The notes below the pieces were generated by a model. That model had not been told where the DNA came from. It saw only the letters and a list, made by a program, of their open reading frames with translations, and made no database searches. DNA of 64,000 nucleotides, taken from assembly GCA_013368315.1 (NCBI GenBank), contig JAACJM010000058.1, forward strand, positions 1 to 64,000. Direction: 5' to 3'. This document shows positions 12,016 to 23,069 of the stretch, piece after piece. The stretch is from Tetrapyrgos nigripes. Its lineage: Eukaryota > Basidiomycota > Agaricomycetes > Agaricales > Campanellaceae. The translations under genes and the position numbers were made by a program. Each line of letters starts with the position of its first letter. Position 1 is the stretch's first letter.

Positions 12016-13568
12016 CTACAAAATCAAAACCTTCTTCCTTTCAATGGGAATATACCACGAATACTTCGACTTCTCAACATATTTAACATCACAAGATAAC
12101 ACTCTCAAAGCTACCAACGACTTGATCATTGTCTGCACCTTCGGATGATGATTGTCCAGCCGCAAAATCCAAGAGTTCAAGCGAACCGTTTGCAGCCTCG
12201 ACACACGAGGGTCTCTTTGGCGCTCAAGGCTGACTCTGGAGTGAACCATGTCGAAAAATTCTGGGGGGAAGCGAAGCTTGCGAACTCCATGCGACCGAAA
12301 GTCTATGATCTCCAGCGCTGGCAACAGGCAAACAGGTGCTGTCACAGGACCTGCAGTGAGATACTTGAGTCTCCCGGCACTCAATGGGTGCCATCATCCT
12401 CAGCTCCTTCAGGCTGCTGCACAAAGCGAGAAGAGTACGCATGTTGTTGGCGGATAGATTGGGTACGTCGAAGCGAAGGAAGGTGAGGGCGCACTGGGAG
12501 CGCTGGAGGGAGCCTATGCACGCGGCACCAAATCCCAGTGCATCGTGTGCGCGGAGATCGAATGAGACTAGGTTGGGAAAAGTGACAGCGGACAGTAGAG
12601 GCATCACGCCGCCGCAATTTCGGCTGGTTTCGGTAATGGCAAGGTTGGTGAGGGCGGTACTGCAGAAAGCGTTGCTAAGGAATGACTTGTATTTGAAGTC
12701 AACGAAGAGCCAAAGTTGGTCAGTGTGTTGTAGCCACTGCATTTTGGAACCCCTGAGAGCCGAGAGAGGAGCACAACAACGTCGAACTTTGTTGAACGAA
12801 AAGCGGAATTGCTGGCGGGTATCCGAAGATTGGATGTAGGTGTTCTCTAGTTTACTGGAATTCTGAAATGTGTATACAACGTCCCGTGCAGACCGTTCCA
12901 TACGTGAAGCGATGGCATGACAGTATAAAGTCACTAGATTGGGAAGAGTGTCGCACAGCGGTTCGAAGAATGGAAACAGACCCAGGCGTGTCATAATTGC
13001 CAGGAACTGCCAGCGAGGAAACGTGGAGAAGATGAAGGAGAGGAGTGACGCATTTTCAGATGTTTCTGAAGTGAAGCTCAGGAAGATTTGCAGCTTCAGT
13101 TGACCAGACCTGGCGTATAAAGTCTATTCGTTTGCGATGTAGGTGAAGTCGCGGCCTTTGGAGGTCGACATGGACCCATGTCCAGAGATGCGGAGTAGAG
13201 CATGCGACTGCCCGCCAGTGACCACAGACTTGGGAGACGGCCCAGGGCGTGTCTTTCAGGGCGTCCGCAGGATTGGAGGTGATGATTGTGGAGACATCGA
13301 GTGGTTCCTCGGCCGTGTGATCGAACATTGCATCGTTGAATGCTTGTTCGCTGTGGCCAGTACAAAGCAGAAAAATCTCTTGCCAAATCTCCGGTGGAAG
13401 CTTTCGGTCCTGAGAGGTGCATGGTGTGCTCACGTCTGAAATGAGAGCTAGTTGGTCGGTTTTGACATCGAGAGGAATTGCGACAGACACGGCAGGAGTA
13501 ATGTCGGGCCTTGGGGATGACAACGTATGGCTAGGAGCGAGATTCGGTTTCGCATGAGAAGTCGCCAT
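12016..13568 (-). pseudogene. F-box-like gene, copy 2 (left arm of inverted repeat), frameshifted
   Basis: Starts MATSHAKPNL at 13568. The F-box core LPPEIWQEIFLLC and the WAVSQVCGHWRAVACS motif match copies 1 and 3. Near 13120 the reading frame breaks: this copy reads ATAGACTTT where the right-arm copy reads ATAGAGACTTT, so two bases are lost. Coding similarity continues in another frame (LGLFPFFEPLCDTLPNLVTL) to about 12385, shifts again near MMAP, and ends with IPIERKKVLIL at 12016. All the F-box and repeat segments are present in order, so this was a full gene of about 500 residues that has recently decayed. The part before 12762 lies outside the inverted repeat. Confidence 0.7.
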
Positions 13569-13639
13569 GTCGAATACGCAGGAAGGAGAAGGTGAAGTTG
13601 ATTCCGAGTTGAAGTCTGTTGAAGTTGAGTTGAAGTACA

Positions 13640-14560
13640 ATTACATCCAGCTGCATTAGGCCTGTGACAGTCCCTTCTGTATATCGAAGAGTTGATCTAA
13701 AGCGGAGCTTTTCTTCGACAGAAGGGCCTGCCGATTTGGTCATTTTTTTGGCTGGTACGACATATGACATCATAGAAGGTCATGCGTATATCATGCACCT
13801 TCTTTTTTTGGTCTCTTCCATTTGTGGAATGGCTGTGTATTGTATTGATTTCTTTTATTTTAAGAAGCGCAGCGACTTTCGTTGGCTCTGACGACAAACG
13901 GGTCTACCAGTAAGGTCTGTGGGACGTACAATAGCTTTATAAGATACTCAAGTATGTACCTACAAAAAATCAAGAGTTGCTGATTGAAACTTGATGTTGT
14001 ATTCAGGCGCTCAAGGAGTTCCCTTAGCCTTATCTTATCAAGGTTGAAAAAACCTGCACAAACTCTCATCTTGCACAGGTTTTTTTCAACCTTGATGAGA
14101 TAAGGAATGCTGAACCAGTCCACTCAACCTAGATTCCTTGCCGCCTTTGAGACGTACGCGTAAGGTAACGCGTGTGCTTCGCTGCCACCTTTTTGCTTCT
14201 TAACTACTTACTACAACATTCGCTACCTCAATATGCCTCCCCGCAAGCATCTGACATCTCGTCGTTGGGCCGTTGTGGAGAAGACGTGTCTAGAGCTGAC
14301 CTTCAGATGAGGTAGAAGACGGGGGGCAAGATGGAAAGGAGATTTTAATTAAGAACACAGCCCTACAATACAATACATAGCCATTCCACAAATGGAAGAG
14401 ACCAAAAAAAGAAGGTGCATGATATATGCATGACCTCCTATGATGTCATATGTCGTACCAGCCAAAAAAATGACCAAATCGACAGGTCCCTCTGTCGAGG
14501 ATAGCTCCGCTTTCGATCTCGATATTCAGAGGAACCAAGTAACAGGTCTACAGCTGCATG
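13640..14560. mobile_element. Non-autonomous DNA element with inverted repeats of about 200 bp
   Basis: The ends 13640-13852 and 14352-14560 are inverted copies of each other. Shared tracts include ATTTGGTCATTTTTTTGGCT and TCTCTTCCATTTGTGGAATG. In the right arm of the big duplication the flanks are joined directly (around 33440-33470), which is an empty site. No transposase frame was found. Exact ends and target duplication could not be fixed by eye. Confidence 0.65.
14028..14106. repeat. Strong hairpin inside the long-TIR element
   Basis: The left arm CCTTATCTTATCAAGG plus TTGAAAAAACCTGCA is mirrored by TGCACAGGTTTTTTTCAACC plus TTGATGAGATAAGG around a loop of about 10 bases. It may be a small foldback element nested in the larger one. 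Confidence 0.75.
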
Positions 14561-15229
14561 GCAATTTCATATCAAATACGTCACTAAAAAAAATTGAAAT
14601 ACATAATTTCAAACTGTACCACAGTTAAAAAGCGGCATGGATAGTAGAAGGTACACGAAAAAGGTTCCAAAAAAAAGGTGAGGCGAAGATCGCCTTAGAA
14701 CGGACTGAACCCGTCACATACAGCTTTTACGCGACAGCCAAATATCTTTTCGAGGTGGACCTCTGCGATGGCAGAAACTATTGGACATGGAAGGATGTGC
14801 ATGAGAGGAGTAGCAAAGTGAACTGATGGATGGAGACGTACCCTGGCAAAATTGCCCGGAATTCTGCAATCTTGATCACACAATAAATAATCCTCTATTG
14901 TCGTGTTGAAGAGCGCATGCCATGGGGTGGGTTTCAAAGAGTACAACGAGCTGAATTGTCTATAAGTAATAAGTTGGCTGGAAGGAGTAGCACGATGATT
15001 GGAGAAAAAGTTGTCGCGGATGAAGAGTTGTACTCTGAGCATTCAAAGGCATTCGTTATTGAAGGTGAAGAGACAAGCCCAGTAGAGTCCGAAGCTTTGA
15101 AGGTGGAAGTCGAGTCAAAAATTTGCCTGCCGGCCAATCACGCAAACAGTGAAACAGTGACGAACACCTTCAAAAATGAGACAGCTAGATAATTTGAAGA
15201 CTGCTACTCTACTATACAGTACGTGTTTG

Positions 15230-16287
15230 CTACCATTCGTCTGCTTGTTCCAGTCTCGACGCTACTTGTACCTTGTACAAGCTCATCCCAACGCCCCGTT
15301 CATACACAAAAAGCCTGTACGACTGTAATCGCCCGTGAAAGTCTCTTTCAGCACGGATCTCCACGTCCTTCAAACTATCCACCAAATAATTCGGACGGCA
15401 CTTTTCCAACTCTTCCCAAGGATGACTACCTGTGCAAACTGCGATGACTTGCGCACCGGTAGCTTGAGCAGCACGGATTCCAGAGGGTGAGTCTTCGAAA
15501 ACGACTAATTCCGATGGGATACGGTTCATCCGGTCAGCAGCTACAAGGATGGATTCGATGACCGCTAGCATAGCTTCAACTGCCGGATCCACAAGAGGAC
15601 CGTCGGTCACAGCGCTTGGTTTCGAGGATTTATCAAGATCCTCAGGAGTGACGGTTACTCTGGGAAGAGTTATACCAGCACTGGAAATGCATTCGTTGGC
15701 TGCGGGAGAAAGGTATGTGAGTCTACGAGGAAAGATTAGATGAAAAGAAATGGACTAACCAGCATCTGAAGAACCAGAGCACATCATGGCAGAACGTGCA
15801 CTGAGACGGTGATCATCAACATGGACGATCTCCAGCAAACCCTGTGCACCAGGTAGCATTTCAATGGAATGGTCAGCTTCTACATGTAAGTCCTCAACAG
15901 GACTGCAGTCGTCTTGTTCTTTATGAGCAAGTTTCAGCAGTCTCTTGCGGAGCTTGGTAGCGAGGGAATCAGAACAACTTGAACGACGAGATGAGCTAGA
16001 GGTGACGGAGAAAATGGAAGAGAGTGAAGAATGGCGAGATCTCAATGGAGAGTCATCAGGGGTCATTGATGGCGTCGAAGTTGTGGGCGTGTTGGTCTTC
16101 GTTGTAGAACGACGCCTGTGGTGGGTTGCGTCTGCGTTAACAGGGACAATGTAATTTGCCAGTACGTCGTCCTGTGAGCAATACTCTGTTAGACTGATGT
16201 CGACTACAATGACGAGAAAGTATGACATACCTTGAAAATGACGGCTTCAGCATGTGTATGGGTGACAACGTAGCCTGAACGAGCCAT
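15230..16287 (-). CDS. HAD-like phosphatase family protein, left copy, open
   Basis: Three exons in frame, 16287-16231, 16171-15760 and 15699-15230, give 312 residues. HAD features are visible: a cap-side MLPGAQGLLE segment, a CSGSSDA motif in the motif II position, a KP-like region before LVDP, and the strong motif IV FEDSPSGIRAAQATGAQVI. This is the layout of small-molecule phosphatases such as the GPP/DOG group. The N-terminus reads HAEAVIFKDDVLANY, where active members have a DxDGT/L nucleophile motif. The first Asp is Lys here, so activity is doubtful. A Ser/Arg-rich insert separates this from the cap. It is divergently paired with the SDR gene; a near-identical right copy is at 28111. 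A TTTAAATA box lies about 45 nt upstream. Confidence 0.75.
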
Positions 16288-17324
16288 TGTGAAGAGTGTA
16301 TGTGCGATGAGTAGGTGTGGATTGAGTGGATATTTAAAGTCCTGAAGGAGAAAGTCTTGGTTTCCAACGAAATAGCCCAGCTTTTATCTTCCAAAAACTT
16401 TGAGATAGGAGCCTTCCTGAAGGCAATGCTCAGACGTCTCAACTGTCACCATCCTGAGTCAGTCTCACACTGGCTGGGCTAGAAATGTGCGTGCAGAAGC
16501 GTCAGGCGAGATATAGGCGCATAGATAGAGGCGTATATGTCACTGAGCTCATGGTAGGATTATGTTGAGGGACAGGAACACAAGGTTGAACTTGGTCCGG
16601 TCAAGTATGTTGACGCTTTAGCTTAGATTGACGTGATCGGCAGCGACTTGAGAACTTGCTATGGTCCGGATTCTTGATGCTTGACTAATTAGGCCGAAGC
16701 AAATTGGGCAAAAGTAGACGGTTGTTCGAGACAAGCACAGGCTCACCTCGTAATACCTATATTTTTCATCTGGTCTTCTCAAAGTCTTTACAATAAAAAG
16801 TGTCATGGCAATGAATCCAAGTGAAGAAGACCAAATTTCTGGGCTCTGGAAGCTGATACGTTGAACTTGACTGCAGTCTCCCTAAACGTCTTCTCCTGCC
16901 AGTGGTACGATAGGAGCATTCTTGAAGGCAGCGCATAGCTTTGGGGGTCAAGGTCTTTGAAAAGTTCCTGTTGGAATGTTCCATTGAGACATCTTGCAGT
17001 AGTTTGAAGACATTCAGAGTTGACGAAAAGCTACTGAGGCGTGTGATCCTCCTTTTTTCAAACTACGACCGTCTTTCTGCTTTACACGATGACTGCTGTC
17101 TGGGACGTCTCTGTTGTCGACAACAGCTGCTTTGTATCCCCTAGCTGACCATTCTTCAGTCCTCTGGCGACGTGATATGTCAAGGCAAAGAGAAAAATCG
17201 GCCGATAGTACGCCTTACCGACTTAAAGTTTAACAATAGTCAACTTTAACAATAAAGCTTCGTCTTCCATGAACCTATATATGAATATCTCTGAACTTCT
17301 AACTGGAACCTACTGGAACTCCCA
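16288..17324. promoter_or_regulatory. Shared divergent promoter region between HAD and SDR genes
   Basis: About 1 kb separates the two start codons, which point away from each other. On the HAD side TTTAAATA lies near 16335. On the SDR side CTATATATGAA lies about 45 nt before the ATG. No convincing gene lies in between. The region is repeated in the right arm (27260-28110), and a diverged direct copy of part of it lies at about 18968-19500. Confidence 0.5.
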
Positions 17325-18624
17325 ATGTCCGACACCACTTCGCAAATAGTGATAGAAGGAGATGTCGCATTCGTAACTGGTGCTGCTTCTGGTGGGTAGT
17401 CGTATGCCATTTTCCAGAATGAAATGGAGATTTTGACGAGGACTCGTTTGCTAGGTTTTGGGCTTGCCCTGAGCAACGAACTAGTTTCTCGTGGGTACGC
17501 TGAAGCTACTGTTATCGTTTGCGACGAAACCAACCCAATGTTTACGCACTAGGGCCTGTGTCATTATGGTTGACATCGACGAAAATGGTTGCAAGAAGGC
17601 TGCTGATGAGCTCAATGCAAAAACGGGAAAGAAGTATGTTAGCTTGTTCATTAGTTCTGCTTAAGCAATAGCTGATCGCAGGCACATAGTGTCGCTATAG
17701 CAGTCAAAGCTGATACCACTGTTTTTGAAGAGCAATTAGCAGCGTATGAGCTGGGCAAAGAGGTCTTTGGGCGGGTGGATTATTGTAAGACCGCCTTCAG
17801 CCTGCCATCCCTTTACCTCTCAATAACTCTCTCTTCCAGTCTTTGCAAACGCAGGCTTAGCCGAGCGTCCCTGGATCCCGCCTTTCAGCCCATCGACATC
17901 TTCCATCCACCCGATAACAAAGCCCAACCTCAGAACTCTCGACGTGGACCTCAATGGACAACTCAACACAGCTGCATTAGCTCTTCAAGTCTTTGAGCGT
18001 CAGGAACCTAATTCTCGGAATGGTTTTCGAGGAAAATTGGTTTTAACGGCATCGGTGGTCGGTTATTATGCAGTCAAGTCTGGGCCCTTGTATTCGGCAG
18101 CGAAAGCGGGTATTGTGCATTTTATGAGGAGTGCTGCAGAGTACTATGAAGATAAAGGGGTTACCGTGAATGCAAGTGAGTCTACGGATCCTGTTGTACA
18201 TTCCCATAGTCGCTGACCGTGATATAACTCTTGCCTGATATCTAGTCTCTCCGAATGTAACTGGTCAGTGACCCTAGCATTGTCCTTGATCATAAACTCA
18301 ATTCTGGCCATTGAAGTCACCGCACTCACCACGCAAGAAATTCTATCCCTCTTCAACCAGGAAGATCTCTGTTCCATAGACTTCGTCGTCGAGCAGATGA
18401 TTGTGAGTAGTATTCTCTTTTCTTCATCTCTGGTTATTCTTTACTAAGAATTATGATGAAAATAGTCAGTGCTAGGTTCTTGCAAAGACAACGGCAGAGC
18501 CATTTCGATTACGGGGAAGACGGTTTGGGACAATCCACCAGATACTCATATGCGAGACCAAGTCTGGCCGGTTCTCAGTATAGGAGATGACGCGACGGGG
18601 AAGGCGTTTGGGTTATGGCAATAA
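17325..18624 (+). CDS. Short-chain dehydrogenase/reductase (SDR), left copy
   Basis: Eight exons in frame: 17325-17391, 17455-17494, 17553-17633, 17690-17784, 17840-18175, 18246-18263, 18317-18402 and 18466-18624, giving 293 residues. The Rossmann cofactor motif TGAASGFG is near residue 20. The acidic residue ending VIMVDID suggests NAD preference. FFANAGL is the structural NAG motif, TASVVGYY supplies the catalytic Ser region, and YSAAK is the Tyr/Lys catalytic pair. The family oxidises or reduces alcohols and ketones, and the closest type is the 15-hydroxyprostaglandin-dehydrogenase-like group. Exon 4 uses the acceptor ACATAG; an upstream AG is lost in the right copy, which supports this choice. 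The 18-nt exon 6 is the least certain. Confidence 0.88.
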
Positions 18625-18967
18625 CTGGCCAACTGTTGGAAGATGATATTCTATTATTTTGGATAGGGAAGAAATAGGAACTCGATTGAAAGTATGTAGC
18701 TGAATGAACATCATTACTGGACATCCTTTCTGCGTATTCTCTCCTTGCATGATGTCAACGGGGGTGAGTCGTGCATACGGGGCCTTTAAGAGGAGATCTC
18801 TCCACTCTCGAGGATGTCCAAAGTGTCTACCCACCAATTCCCAGTCTCTAGGACAAGGCGCGCCACTGACGCAACCTGCATCTGGACACTTTATACTGGT
18901 AAAGACATGGAAAACCTTCCGTTGATAGATGACTCTACATCATGGTGCCAAGAAGAAATGCTCTTAA

Positions 18968-19500
18968 GAACAATCTCGAAAAAACTCAGACGTCTCAATT
19001 GCCAACATCCTGAGTCAGTCTCACACTGGCTGGACTAGGTATGTGGGTGCAACAGCGTAGGGCAATGTAGAGATGTAGATGTCGAGCGGCACATGGTGGA
19101 AGAAGGATAATGATGATCGGTTGCAGCAACGGGAATTTGAACTTAGGTATGCTGACGCTACGAGGTTTACCGCGACTGTATAGCTTGCTACGATCCGGAT
19201 TCTAGATGTTTTCTTGAAGAAGGTTAGGAAATAGTAGATGATAGCGCAAGACGGATGCGACCACACCGTGATCTTGTAAATCCATGTTCCCTAATCCATG
19301 TCCTTCTCCCTGAGTCTTCCAAATGAATAAATTGCCTCTATCACTTTTAACTGTGCATCCAGTTGGAGAAAGCCTAGTCTCTTGTGCTCTGGAAATATAC
19401 ACCCACATCGTCCTCTTGTCGTCCTCTCCTCCGGATCCTATATTTTTTGTTCGATAGGAGCATTTTCGAAGGCATAGCTTTCGGGGTCAAGGTCATTGAA
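18968..19500 (+). repeat. Diverged direct copy of the HAD-SDR intergenic region
   Basis: Scattered matches line up in the same order with 16429-16970: CTCAGACGTCTCAA, CCTGAGTCAGTCTCACACTG, a GCTATGGTCCGGATTCT-like block, and ATAGGAGCATT with GGGGTCAAGGTC. Divergence is much higher than between the inverted arms, so this is an older duplication. Confidence 0.7.
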
Positions 19501-19678
19501 AAGTTTCTAATGTTGGTATGATCCAGTTGGAACGTATTCCAAGAAGACCCGGAGTAAGAGTCATAAAGTTCCTGAAGCGCTAGCTGTGTAGCATGTTGTT
19601 TGTGACAAGGTTGAAAAATGAAAACCGCGTTTATGATCAGGTGCACTTTATCGTCTGTCATCAGAGTCGGACCAGAAC

Positions 19679-19795
19679 TAGACTCGATCCAGTCACGTCT
19701 GCAACGTTTGATGAAAGTCGATCAAACCGCTTGGCGAAGCGACACTTTTGATCGACCGTCATCAAAGTGTACACAGTGAGAGTGGTTCGAGTCTA
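19679..19795. mobile_element. 117-bp MITE with 9-bp target duplication
   Basis: The termini TAGACTCGA and TCGAGTCTA are inverted, and the arms continue with gaps (GTCGATCAAA against TTTGATCGAC). The element is flanked on both sides by GACCAGAAC (19670-19678 and 19796-19804). A 9-base duplication suggests mobilisation by a Mutator-type transposase. Confidence 0.75.
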
Positions 19796-20422
19796 GACCA
19801 GAACTTTTACTCTGTCACAGAGATTCTGTGTTCTATATCCTCCAAGTAGCAATCCACATGCTCATGAAAGCAGATTGTTTAGTCCGCTATCTTCCGGGAC
19901 GATCACTTGGACTCAGACCTGAGACTGTCATGATCAGTGTACCAATTACTTCTGGCGTCTCTGGTGAGTTTCAGCTCGAGTCTTCAGATGAGTTTCTGGG
20001 CTTTTCTGCTCTTCTTCATAATGCTACGGTATGTGTTTACCGTCGCTGTCTAATACTTCGAGAACTCATAATATTCATGTTCCCTTTATTACGCTTTGTT
20101 CGGCAACGAGCTCAGGTCTCGGCCCAGAGTTGGTCCAGAGCTTGAAAGTTGAGCTCGAGCTCCGGTTACCGTTTATAGTTAGTAGCCTGCTGCTGAACAT
20201 AGCTGCCAATCACATCAAGTTGTAGATGCGGAATGCAGTATCATTGTAGCCACGGCATGTCTGTATACCGCTTTCTTCCTAAGTATGTACTTCCTTTTCT
20301 CCAACTAATTTCTGTTTGCCAGCCAAGGTCCTTCCTGCGGAAACCAGCTTCACAACCTATGGGCTTGAGGGTGCCATCAACGCATCAAGTGTCAGTCTTC
20401 ACTGACCGGAAATTCCAGATTA

Positions 20423-20619
20423 ACATCACCAAAACGTCCTCAACGATATAAAGGTGAGCAGGGCATGACCACAGCCCATAACAATGACAGGATGATTATT
20501 TAGCCGTTATCACGTCGTTGTCGCGGCTATATAACCATCCTGTCATTGTTATGGGCTGTGGTCATGCCCCATACAACCGTTATATCCAACTTATATCGTT
20601 GAGGACGTTTTGGTGATGT
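20423..20619. mobile_element. 197-bp foldback element
   Basis: The left arm ACATCACCAAAACGTCCTCA and beyond is mirrored at 20592-20619. A second paired block (GCATGACCACAGCCCATAAC and its complement) lies inside. Nearly the whole element would form one hairpin. No target duplication could be seen. Confidence 0.8.
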
Positions 20620-21000
20620 CGAGTACTCACGTTGAAGTGCTTTTACTTCTACTTGTTGTCTACTTCGTGCCAGAAGGGATGTACCTGCCGTGACCGTCTA
20701 ACTGCTCTGAAACTTTGGACATATCCGGTCCGTTAAGTCGAATGCCGTACAGCCATATGTGTCAACCTTCAGCGCGACAATCATTCCAAAAATGGTACGC
20801 CGAACATTATGAGATGATTGATCAGCGCAGGTAATTCATTCCCTCCGGTATTCTAGATACTGTCACTTGGTTGTGATGGGCAGGCTTTGCACCGGGGTAT
20901 GTATATTTACTCCTTGATCGTGGATTGTACTCTCAAAACTTCCTTTTGGACCCACAGGTTTGCAAAACGAGTTTGAGGCGAGCCTGGCAGGACTAGTGCG

Positions 21001-22447
21001 ATGAGCTGGTCGTCGTTTCCGACGCACGCGCTACTTGATTCCCTTCTCCTTAATCTTTCACTCAAATTCTTGCCCTACAGCCTCGCTCAGATCTTCTTGT
21101 TATCATTTTTCTCCTTAATCCAACACACGCTCTCTCAACAAATCAAAGTCCCTATCACTGCAACCCATGGAAGCCCCGTAACAGTGACTGTTTTCAACGA
21201 CATAGGTCTTGAAGAATATGCACTCTATCTCGTCCAGGATAGGTCAATTGAAGCCTTTTCGGTGTTCACCACTATAACGCCAGATACCGGAGTGGGAGCT
21301 CAGACTGTGGTCTTTCCCGCACCGACTCCCGGGTGAGTTTCTTTCCATACTCCAATTTTGATGTTGATGGCCAGTATTGCTTACTGAGGGCATTTGACTG
21401 ACAGAGAATTTCGCATAGTAATGGACGAACCAGCAAGTGCCAGCATTACTGCTGTTCCTACCGGAGCTGGGTCGAGTGAGGAGTTTGAGGTTGTTTCTGG
21501 CCCCGATGGAGATGCTGATTCAGACACAAGGTAGGCTTGGAAACCCTGTAGAGTATGACTGTAAATGCTAACCGCGTTGTTTGACATTTTCCGGTGACTC
21601 AGTTTATCGTCCTCTAATTCCATTTCGCAGGTACCGGTAAGCTCTACGTCAAATGAGGTGAAGCATTAAACTAGATGGATACGCACAGGGTACTACAGAA
21701 TCTTCTCATCAAGTGTTGACAGGGTATGTCTGGGTCTTTGATTCGATCAGAATGATAGTGCCAACGTTCCTTTCAATAGCACCACAACTCGGATTGGGAC
21801 AGCAGTAGGTTTTTATCCAAAGTCAACACTCAATTGACAATCTGAACTTTCTCGTTTAGACGACAACAGTGCAAGGGGATGGAGATGAAGTCACCACGTT
21901 TACTGTGGTCGCAAGGTATGCCTCTAGCGAAGTATACACTCATCGATATCATTTATCACTTCACAGTCCTGGTCCAAATCTCCAACCGCAATCAATCTCT
22001 ATACCCGGCCTCGTCGGAGGGCTTGTTGGAGGGTTAATCGCCATCACTTTGATTGCCCTGCTCGTTTGGCGTCGTCGCCGACGACCAAGGATATCCATCA
22101 CACCACCAGACATAGTACCATACAACTACAGTCCAGACCAACGTCGCTACGTTTCCAAGCTGAATCCATTCAGTCGAAAAGCCGATCCCAAATCTGCGTT
22201 GAGCAATAACCCACACACGGGGAGGGGATCCAAGCGACCATCAGATCAAGATATGACGCTCGACCTCGAGACTGGTCTAAACGATTCTCTAGGGAGTCGT
22301 ACGGAAAAAGACGCCCCTAGAAGAGTATCGAGAACACTAATACACACGGACAGCGGCTGGAGGGATACTGGAAACAGGAACTTTAATGATGTAGATGAAG
22401 TTGTGTCATCTTTTAGCGAAGTTCCCCCATCGTACACGTCCTTGTAG
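21001..22447 (+). CDS. Single-pass membrane protein with Ser/Thr-rich ectodomain
   Basis: About eight exons join in frame from the ATG at 21001 to the stop at 22447, about 360 residues. A hydrophobic N-terminal segment (SLAQIFLLSFFSLIQHTLS) fits a signal peptide. The ectodomain has short beta-like motifs (VPITATHGSPVTVTVFNDIG) and then Ser/Thr-rich linkers. One transmembrane helix (GLVGGLIAITLIALLVW) is followed by an Arg cluster (RRRRRPR) as a stop-transfer signal, and a cytoplasmic tail of about 120 residues ends EVPPSYTSL. The design resembles Mid2/Wsc-type wall sensors or basidiomycete Kre9-like surface proteins, but no diagnostic domain is seen. It lies in the single-copy spacer of the inverted duplication. 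Confidence 0.7.
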
Positions 22448-23069
22448 AATAATATGCATTTAGCTCATGTAGAACAACTACTACTGTCATTATAAGGCAC
22501 ACAAAGAAAACGTGTATTGGCCAGGATATCGGCTTCCATATAGTCTAGCGAAATTTGTACTGCATCAACAATCGAAATGATCCAAGGTCATTGAGTTGAT
22601 GTTGAGTAAACAACGTGTCTGCACTAAGTACCCCATCCAAGATAGAACCTCAATCAGTCGGCCTGAGTTGGAGATGTGATGGTAGTTGGGATGCCCGAGC
22701 GAACTTCAACCCGAATGGAGTCGCAGTCTGATAAGACGTTTCAGTCTGCAAACTTGAAGAATCTACCAGTAGTTGAGATGGGCATTGGTAGCATACAAGC
22801 ACAAACGTTTCATAAAGGCACATAAGCTCCCAACCAACCAGCCATGTCAGTAACCTGACGCGACAGTGACCCATTGTTGACGCCATAGTTGAGTACGATG
22901 AGGCTGGCACATTTGCATGAAAATGCTTATAAAACATAAGGATACACAAATCATTCCTTGATACAAACTAGACCGCGTTTTTTGCGTCGAAAGTATGATA
23001 TGATCATGAAATACTCGAATAATGTATTGTTGGGTGCGCGTCATTTGAAAGATTGTGCAAGTTGCTGCC
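22448..23069. other. Intergenic region between convergent genes
   Basis: It holds the 3' ends of the membrane-protein gene and the TMEM135-like gene. No gene or repeat seen. Confidence 0.6.

Larger units (their letters stand above)
12762..18825 (+). repeat. Left arm of a large inverted duplication
   Basis: The reverse complement of this arm reappears at about 25786-34334. Matching landmarks in mirrored order are the F-box N-terminal part, the segment 14562-14760, the HAD gene, the HAD-SDR intergenic region, the SDR gene and about 200 bp beyond the SDR stop. Identity looks high by eye, with single-base changes plus large insertions in each arm. The outer break is inside the F-box gene; the inner break follows ACTCTCGAGGATG near 18825. 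Confidence 0.93.
18625..21000. other. Spacer region without a clear gene
   Basis: After the SDR stop and the end of the inverted arm come the old intergenic copy (18968-19500), a 117-bp foldback element (19679-19795) and a 197-bp foldback (20423-20619). An open stretch around 19828-20145 has splice-like sites but no recognisable domain. Confidence 0.5.

Noticed and set aside
16618..16984. Short open frames between the HAD and SDR genes
   Set aside because: Arms differ here by frame-breaking changes, so it behaves as non-coding promoter DNA.
15230..18624. Bacterial-type operon or horizontally acquired cluster of HAD and SDR genes
   Set aside because: Genes are divergent, intron-rich and use the same splice signals as neighbours, so there is no sign of recent bacterial origin.
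19828..20145. Possible 105-codon gene in the core
   Set aside because: No motif, no consistent splicing and no partner exons could be found.
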